Shown: in pieces, positions 5,933 through 11,131 of the stretch
Layout of the letters: every line of letters begins with the position of its first letter
How positions within the stretch are numbered: the stretch's first letter is position 1
DNA from: Candidatus Poseidoniaceae archaeon
GTDB taxonomy: Archaea > Thermoplasmatota > Poseidoniia > Poseidoniales > Poseidoniaceae
Length of the DNA stretch: 11,131 nt
Assembly: GCA_022451765.1 (NCBI GenBank)
Contig: JAKUNY010000039.1
Span: 1 to 11,131 of the forward strand
Direction of reading: 5' to 3'
The notes under the pieces: generated by a model
What the model was told of the DNA's origin: nothing
What the model saw: only the letters and a program-made list of their open reading frames with translations
Databases searched by the model: none
Position numbers and translations under genes: made by a program

Positions 5933-8900
5933 ATGACGATGCGACGCAGTATCCCTATGCTTTTGATTGCTCTCATGGTGTTTCAGACTGCCTCTTTGCT
6001 TGTGCTGGATTCAGCCGAAGCAGCCTCAGGCCGAGGTGGGCCAAACGACGATTTCCGTGTAACAAAAATAACGCTTGGAAATGCTTCAGACCCTGCCAAC
6101 GAATGGGTGCAATCGGATCAATCAGTGGTCGATTATCTCGTCATGGGGCAAGAAATCGAAATTACGGTTGAAGTCCAGCGTCTCGGGAACCAGTTTACCG
6201 GTCGCACCGCTATGGGAATGATTGAGATTGTTCACCCGATTGGCTACGTTATCGAATCTTACAATTGGACGACAGCAGAGCTTGTCGGCCAACAAAAAAG
6301 TGAGGGAAGTTATGTTTGGATGCCAATGATCGCCCATTCGATTCTTAACACCACAACAAATGACCTAAACGGAGGCTTGATTGTTCGTGCTAGTGTTCTG
6401 TACTCCGGAGACACCCTCAACGACAACGATGTCCTCGAACAGGCGGTACCCATCGCCATTATGAAGGATAAATTCGATGGAACAACCCTCGCTGCAGAAA
6501 CACCGACCTTCATTTCAGGCCGCTATCCTCAGAGTGGTGGCGATGCAACAGGTTCTGGAAGCTGGCAAACCGACACTGGAGGTCCAGAAGGAACAGACCA
6601 CTGGCGTCATTCAAACCCAGGTGGTGATTACCCATCGGGCGCACACGATCGTCTCGTTTACATGTTCTTCCCTTCAGGTGGTCAATGTGGAGCACAGGGG
6701 CAACTCGACGCAGGTCTGACCAATACCTACCAGTTTCCTGTGTGCAGAAAAATCTTCTTTTCAGGAGAGTTCATCTCCACTCAATTTTACGCCCAAACAT
6801 GGGGCTCACTTGCAGCTGGCGACAGCGTTGCTTTCGAATTGTGGCGAGGCAATGGCAACTACAACTTAAAGACGGAATCTCTAAACTGGAACTTTACGAA
6901 CGGAGCACCAAGTCCTGGATCTGGCCAGTGGACCAATGTTTCATGGGATCCGCAAGTTGACTGGGCGCAAATTCCCGGTTTGTCGAACCCTGATTTATTC
7001 CTTGGTGGAAATTCATACTCCATCGGTCTACTTTTCAATTCCGACAACAGCGGGGCCTCTGAAGGTATGCACGTCGATGACTTCATCCAATTCGGAGTTT
7101 CCAAGGTGGCTGATTACACCCTCGACGTTAACTGCGACAATCCTGAGGCAGGATTCTCATCTCCACCATCAAACACGATTGCACTGCATTGCCTTGTTAC
7201 CAACAACGGGTACTCAGGTGCAACAGTTTCGGTTTACTCAAACGTAACCAACCTGACTTGGATGGATCCAGCCTTCCCTTCAATCCGAATCGAAACCTCC
7301 AATCCAAACGACTTCTTTTCCCCAGTTATCATCCCAAGCATTGGTGCAGGACAAACCGTCGATGTTTACGTGAACATTAGCATTCCCGCAGGAGCGGAAG
7401 TACAACAACAAACTTGGCAGGTCTGGTTCCAAGACAGCGGCGGTACAAACTCAGGTGAGAAAGGTCGCGTCACCATGAACCTCGCAGTGACTGAACAATT
7501 CGGCGTATCGCTCACATCACAGACGCCGCTTCTTGCTGATACGCTCATGCCAAGCGAGTCAGGTCTCATTCCAGTACGACTCCAGAATGTTGGAAACCGA
7601 GATGCTGCATACAATCTCGTCACAACCTTTTCAGAGGACGGTTGGAGTGCAGTTGTCGAGAATGAAACAGGCGTTTCTGTGCCGAACCCGATTGTTCTGG
7701 GGAAGGCCGAAGTTACGAACTTATTCCTGAATGTCACCGCAGACAGTCTCGCAACACCGGGTGCTGTATCGTTCAACCTCCGAGCAACGTGCCGAGCCTG
7801 TGGTACGTGGCTGTTCGGTGCTGATATTCTTGGCCGGAACATCGAGGTTCCAATCTTGCGTCAGGCATCAATATCTGCCGATCAAAACACCTACCAAAGC
7901 GCAGCAGATGGCGTACCTGAGACCGTTTACATGTCCCTGTTCAATCTTGGAAACGATGACGAGCAGTATGCTTTGTCGCTCGGTGGACCTCATCAGTACA
8001 TACTGGGGGCCCAACTTGCGGGAGAGACGACGGCAATTTTGGATGCCTGGGATGGTGAAACGACCCTCATTTTGACGCTTCCTATGCCGGTGGGATTGTC
8101 CCCTGCACCGTATTACGTGGTTGTCATTGCAACCAACGTCGATGACTCTTCCGTATCGGTTTCGTACAGAATCAATGTCGAAATTCTTGACACCGCCGCT
8201 GTTGGTGTATCGGATGAATCGTCAGATCAGTCGTTCTTGCCTGGTTCAATGGACACGACCGACCGCTCGTTTGAGATTACGAATTATGGGAACAGTGAAG
8301 ATCGATTCACCATAACCCTCGACATTCCAGAAGGGATGGTTGCTGAGCTCATCGATCCTGTTCCAATCGGTGGCGTTGCGACCACTCCAGTCATTCAAAC
8401 AGGTGAGTCTTGGGAAGCCAAGGTCCGTTTCCGATTCCTCACAGGGGCTGACGGTTCTCGAACGCTTGGATTGACTGCAACATCGGTAAACGATCCTACA
8501 ATTTCTGACACTGGGGAAGCAACCTACCTCGTCGGTCGCCAAGGAACCATCGACCTTACACCACCGGCTCTAGTCATAATCGAAGAACCCAATCTAATCT
8601 ACACAATGGATATTGAAGTCAAAAACAAACTCAATCCGCTTGTTTATCCCTCACAAACGATTTCCATGGACAAGGTCGATGGAGAATGGTCAAGTTACAT
8701 CAGTGTTCGAATCGATAACAGTGATCGCAGTTTTTCACTGGAGTCGGACATGTCTCGCATCGTTACCGTTGAGGTTCAGGTCGGTGAAGCAACGCTCATC
8801 AACCTCCCCTCCGATACGCTCACGGTTAACTTCACAGTCTATGCAACATCCTTAACGGTTGCAGATTCACCCACTGCTAAGTTGACTGTCGTGCTTCAGA

Positions 8901-9307
8901 AACAATCGGCTGATAACGGCGACGGAGACGATGCATCGTCTGAGGGCGATGGACGACTTGTTCGAAACATCGTACTGTGGTCTGGGTTCTTGATCGTCGT
9001 TGGCGTGCTTGGATTCATCACGTTCAAGATTCTTACAACCATAGACAAAGAGGACGAACTCGATGACTGGGATGATATGATGTACCAAGATTCCTTGACA
9101 GCAACATACGGTGCAGTTGCTGCTGCACCAACTGTACCCATGTCTGCACCACCGAGTCCAGAACCGACTGCAGTGCCCGATGCGGCTCCTCCTGCCGCTC
9201 CTGCTCCTGCTACTGGCCCGCCGCTCCCTCCTGAGGGTCTTCCTGACGGTTGGACCATGGACCAATGGGAGCATTACGGTCAACAATATCTCGATGGTCA
9301 GTTGTAA
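5933..9307 (+). CDS. Giant exported surface protein with Ig-like/CARDB-type repeats, TM anchor and Pro-rich tail
   Basis: The product is 1124 aa from ATG 5933; the open frame extends to TTG 5915, and ATG 5939 is also possible. Residues 1-30 are a signal peptide ending SAEA. An N-terminal beta domain is followed by a jelly-roll-like region (about 200-405; HVDDFIQFG near its end is typical of concanavalin-type folds). Then come several roughly 100-residue beta-sandwich repeats with the NVGNxxxxYxL / NLGNDDEQYAL / NYGNSEDRFTI signature of CARDB/NEW3-like domains (about 410-515, 523-635, 646-745, 756-875 and a weaker one to 980). A Gly/Asp-rich linker precedes one transmembrane helix (about 1012-1034). 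The inner tail is acidic, then Pro/Ala-rich, and ends with GLPDGWTMDQW and YGQQYL. Many N-x-S/T sequons suggest glycosylation. It probably forms part of the cell envelope or binds polymers outside the cell. Ligand unknown. Confidence 0.9.
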   Translation: MTMRRSIPMLLIALMVFQTASLLVLDSAEAASGRGGPNDDFRVTKITLGNASDPANEWVQSDQSVVDYLVMGQEIEITVEVQRLGNQFTGRTAMGMIEIVHPIGYVIESYNWTTAELVGQQKSEGSYVWMPMIAHSILNTTTNDLNGGLIVRASVLYSGDTLNDNDVLEQAVPIAIMKDKFDGTTLAAETPTFISGRYPQSGGDATGSGSWQTDTGGPEGTDHWRHSNPGGDYPSGAHDRLVYMFFPSGGQCGAQGQLDAGLTNTYQFPVCRKIFFSGEFISTQFYAQTWGSLAAGDSVAFELWRGNGNYNLKTESLNWNFTNGAPSPGSGQWTNVSWDPQVDWAQIPGLSNPDLFLGGNSYSIGLLFNSDNSGASEGMHVDDFIQFGVSKVADYTLDVNCDNPEAGFSSPPSNTIALHCLVTNNGYSGATVSVYSNVTNLTWMDPAFPSIRIETSNPNDFFSPVIIPSIGAGQTVDVYVNISIPAGAEVQQQTWQVWFQDSGGTNSGEKGRVTMNLAVTEQFGVSLTSQTPLLADTLMPSESGLIPVRLQNVGNRDAAYNLVTTFSEDGWSAVVENETGVSVPNPIVLGKAEVTNLFLNVTADSLATPGAVSFNLRATCRACGTWLFGADILGRNIEVPILRQASISADQNTYQSAADGVPETVYMSLFNLGNDDEQYALSLGGPHQYILGAQLAGETTAILDAWDGETTLILTLPMPVGLSPAPYYVVVIATNVDDSSVSVSYRINVEILDTAAVGVSDESSDQSFLPGSMDTTDRSFEITNYGNSEDRFTITLDIPEGMVAELIDPVPIGGVATTPVIQTGESWEAKVRFRFLTGADGSRTLGLTATSVNDPTISDTGEATYLVGRQGTIDLTPPALVIIEEPNLIYTMDIEVKNKLNPLVYPSQTISMDKVDGEWSSYISVRIDNSDRSFSLESDMSRIVTVEVQVGEATLINLPSDTLTVNFTVYATSLTVADSPTAKLTVVLQKQSADNGDGDDASSEGDGRLVRNIVLWSGFLIVVGVLGFITFKILTTIDKEDELDDWDDMMYQDSLTATYGAVAAAPTVPMSAPPSPEPTAVPDAAPPAAPAPATGPPLPPEGLPDGWTMDQWEHYGQQYLDGQL

Positions 9308-9353
9308 ATGGGCCAATCGTAGGGTTCAAGACCCACAGCATCTCGCAACAACC

Positions 9354-9361
9354 GAAGGTGA
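9354..9361 (+). promoter_or_regulatory. Shine-Dalgarno site of the thermosome gene
   Basis: GAAGGTGA matches the archaeal anti-Shine-Dalgarno complement and lies 5 bases before ATG 9367. It fixes this start against the longer open frame from 9250, which overlaps the surface-protein gene. The 59-base leader also holds a 4-bp hairpin (9322-9325/9331-9334). Confidence 0.7.
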
Positions 9362-9366
9362 ACAAC

Positions 9367-10989
9367 ATGTATGGAAACGGACAAGCACCAATCTTCATTC
9401 TCAAAGAAGGAACGCAACGGACGCGCGGGCGCAGTGCTCAATCAAACAACATTGCTGCAGCAAAGGCAGTTGCTGATTCCGTTCGCTCAACGCTCGGCCC
9501 GAAGGGCATGGATAAGATGTTGGTCGATTCAATGGGCGATGTTGTCATTACAAACGACGGAGCGACCATTCTCAAAGAGATGGACATCGAACATCCGGCT
9601 GCAAAAATGATCATCGAAGTAGCAAAAACCCAGGAACAGCACTGCTATGATGGAACAACCTCAGCGGTCGTACTTTCTGGTGAACTGCTCAAGCGATCTG
9701 AAGACTTAATCGAACAAAACGTTCACCCAACCGTTATCTGCGAAGGATTCCGTTTGGCAGCAGAAAAGGCAATTTCACTTCTTGAAGGCCATGGCATTTC
9801 CACCGAAGGGAACGACGAAGTCCTCCTTGAAGTTGCGAAAACATCTCTGACTGGAAAATCAGCCGGCGCTGTGAAGGCGTTCATGGCAGACATCTGTGTT
9901 CGTGCAGTAAATGCCGTTGGTGTAATCGATGAAGGCGAGCGACTCGTTGACCTGAGCGATATCAAGGTTGAAAAGCGCCAAGGCGGCTCCATCAAAGATT
10001 CATCCCTCATCGATGGAATTCTCCTCGATAAGGAGCGAGTTCATGCGGGGATGCCACGGAGCGTAAACGATGCAAAAATTGCACTCGTGAACTCCGCTGT
10101 CGAAGTCAAAAAGACAGAGGTCGACGCGAAAATTCAGATAACAGATCCAAACCAACTCGCATCATTCCTTGCTGAAGAAGAGAATTACATCCGTGGTCTT
10201 GTAGACAAAATTACAGCATCCGGTGCAAATGTCTTGGTTTGCCAGAAAGGAATCGACGAACTGGCGCAACATTATCTCAGCAAGGCCGGTGTGTTCGCAA
10301 TCCGCCGTGCGAAAAAGTCCGACATGGAAGCACTTTCCAAAGCAACAGGTGGCCGTATTGTCACCAACATGGACGACCTCACAGGAGATGATCTAGGACA
10401 GGCTGCACGTGTTGAAGAGCGCAAAATTGGAGAAAGCGACATGACCTTCATCACCGGCTGCCCAGAAGCCAAGTCAGTTTCCGTACTGCTTCGTGGTGGA
10501 ACCGAACACGTCGTTGATGAGATTCGACGTGCATTCGATGACGCTGTCGGCGTTGTTTCTGTTGCTTGGGAAGACGGGGCAGTTCTGACCGGTGGAGGAA
10601 GTGTCCTAGCAGCACTAAGCAGAGATCTCCGGACCTATGCTGAAACCATAGGCGGGCGTGAACAAATGGCGATTGAGGCCTTCGCTTCGGCCCTGGAAAT
10701 CATTCCTCGCACGCTTGCAGAAAACGCTGGACTCGATCCTGTAACAACAATCATCGCTCTTCGAAAGGCCCATGCTGATGGTGCTTCGCATGCAGGAATC
10801 AATGTCTACGAAGGTGGCGTGGTTGACATGCAAGCTGGAAACGTTCTCGAGCCTCTCCGAGTGGTTGAGCAAGCTATTCACTCTGCAACTGAGACAGCGA
10901 TTATGATTCTTCGAATCGACGACGTTATCTCCTCCAAGGGCGTAAGCATGGCAGATGGATTTGGCGGCGAAGATGACTTCCACATGTGA
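9367..10989 (+). CDS. thsA: Thermosome subunit (group II chaperonin)
   Basis: The product is a 540-aa group II chaperonin subunit that builds a double-ring ATP-driven folding chamber in the cytoplasm with a built-in lid. Equatorial motifs are TLGPKGMDKML (42-52), NDGATILKEMDIEHPAAKM (63-81), DGTTSAVVLSGELL (95-108) and, in the second equatorial part, WEDGAVLTGGG (401-411) and ENAGLDP (452-458). The helical lid protrusion lies about 245-280. Length and domain order are normal. Two oddities are visible. The usual GDGTT reads YDGTT (Y94), preceded by HC. The Glu that normally follows GGGA (GGGAxE) is missing, since the sequence reads GGGSVLAAL. Asp95 and Asp403 are kept, so ATP hydrolysis should remain possible. 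The C-terminus ends GFGGEDDFHM, shorter than typical Gly/Met tails. ATG 9367 is chosen for its Shine-Dalgarno site. Whether it is the alpha or beta paralogue is not determined. Confidence 0.97.
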   Translation: MYGNGQAPIFILKEGTQRTRGRSAQSNNIAAAKAVADSVRSTLGPKGMDKMLVDSMGDVVITNDGATILKEMDIEHPAAKMIIEVAKTQEQHCYDGTTSAVVLSGELLKRSEDLIEQNVHPTVICEGFRLAAEKAISLLEGHGISTEGNDEVLLEVAKTSLTGKSAGAVKAFMADICVRAVNAVGVIDEGERLVDLSDIKVEKRQGGSIKDSSLIDGILLDKERVHAGMPRSVNDAKIALVNSAVEVKKTEVDAKIQITDPNQLASFLAEEENYIRGLVDKITASGANVLVCQKGIDELAQHYLSKAGVFAIRRAKKSDMEALSKATGGRIVTNMDDLTGDDLGQAARVEERKIGESDMTFITGCPEAKSVSVLLRGGTEHVVDEIRRAFDDAVGVVSVAWEDGAVLTGGGSVLAALSRDLRTYAETIGGREQMAIEAFASALEIIPRTLAENAGLDPVTTIIALRKAHADGASHAGINVYEGGVVDMQAGNVLEPLRVVEQAIHSATETAIMILRIDDVISSKGVSMADGFGGEDDFHM

Positions 10990-11050
10990 GTTGTTAGAAA
11001 CAATTTGTAACAAAACCAATCATGGTTGCGTGGCAAGGTTGAAAGGCCGA

Positions 11051-11058
11051 TGTATAGT
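11051..11058 (+). promoter_or_regulatory. TATA-like box before the last gene
   Basis: TGTATAGT lies about 46 bp upstream of ATG 11100. Transcription would begin near 11080, leaving a roughly 20-base leader with GGGGGT (about 11088-11093), a plausible ribosome binding site. The element is weaker than those at 256 and 5901. Confidence 0.35.
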
Positions 11059-11067
11059 GGCAAAATT

Positions 11068-11082
11068 GTCCGCGAAGCGGAC
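11068..11082 (+). repeat. Perfect inverted repeat between TATA box and start codon
   Basis: GTCCGC and GCGGAC (6 bp, GAA between them) form a perfect inverted repeat overlapping the expected transcription start. It could be an operator for a dimeric regulator of the downstream gene, or an RNA hairpin closing the thermosome transcript. No T-run follows it, which speaks against a simple intrinsic terminator. Confidence 0.5.
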
Positions 11083-11099
11083 GCTTTGGGGGTCATGAA

Positions 11100-11131
11100 A
11101 TGACAGTCGTTGCAAAGGTCTGGATTGATGA
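11100..11131 (+). CDS. Start of an unidentified protein (partial)
   Basis: ATG 11100 opens MTVVAKVWID and the frame runs off the window. A G-rich site (GGGGGT) lies 6 bases upstream. The AKVWID beginning resembles the N-terminus of some small ferredoxins, where a cysteine cluster would follow directly, but ten residues are too few to assign it. An overlapping ATG at 11095 hits a stop after two codons and is not the start. Confidence 0.5.
   Translation, partial: MTVVAKVWID

Noticed and set aside
9250..9366. N-terminal extension of the thermosome frame
   Set aside because: It overlaps the surface-protein end, and the good Shine-Dalgarno site and family length both point to ATG 9367.
1..11131. 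CRISPR arrays, insertion sequences, transposases or attachment sites
   Set aside because: No regularly spaced repeats, transposase motifs or terminal inverted repeats were found; the tRNA 3' end is not followed by a repeated copy in the window.

Overview
The window looks archaeal. It encodes a group II chaperonin (thermosome), a tRNA-Trp gene interrupted at position 37/38 by an intron that carries box C/D guide-RNA elements, a tiny Arg/Lys-rich L41e-type ribosomal protein, TATA-like boxes about 30 bp upstream of near-leaderless starts, and GGTGAT-type ribosome binding sites. Gene content (membrane-anchored subtilase, very large exported protein with Ig-like repeats and a Pro-rich tail, moderate GC) suggests a marine planktonic euryarchaeon, most likely Marine Group II (Poseidoniia). 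That placement is inferred from gene style, not from a marker tree.

Layout, all on the + strand. 1-96: 3' end of an unrecognised gene. 97-290: non-coding leader with small inverted repeats and a TATA box. 291-398: L41e-like protein (35 aa). 415-599: tRNA-Trp(CCA) with a 109-nt intron and encoded 3' CCA. 650-2797: secreted, C-terminally anchored S8 protease. 2784-3938: class I aminotransferase overlapping the protease end. 3948-4532: small membrane protein with a CC-x-H/CxxC cluster. 4591-5880: polytopic membrane protein of unknown function. 5933-9307: giant surface protein with its own TATA box. 9367-10989: thermosome subunit. 11100-end: first codons of another gene behind a TATA-like box and a perfect 6-bp inverted repeat.

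The left part is translation-related (L41e, tRNA-Trp). The middle is a tight cluster (protease, aminotransferase, membrane protein, probably the second membrane protein) that could link extracellular peptide degradation to amino-acid metabolism, although no direct functional link is visible. The surface protein appears to start a separate transcript. The thermosome has a good Shine-Dalgarno site.

The strongest biological signal is the tRNA-Trp intron. It folds as a compact C/D guide RNA with two 12-nt guides. By the box+5 rule these address tRNA positions 39 (D' guide) and 34 (D guide), the same arrangement known for the Haloferax volcanii tRNA-Trp intron. Here both guides pair across the exon-intron junctions, and boxes C and D both carry U-to-C changes at the positions that normally face each other in the kink-turn.
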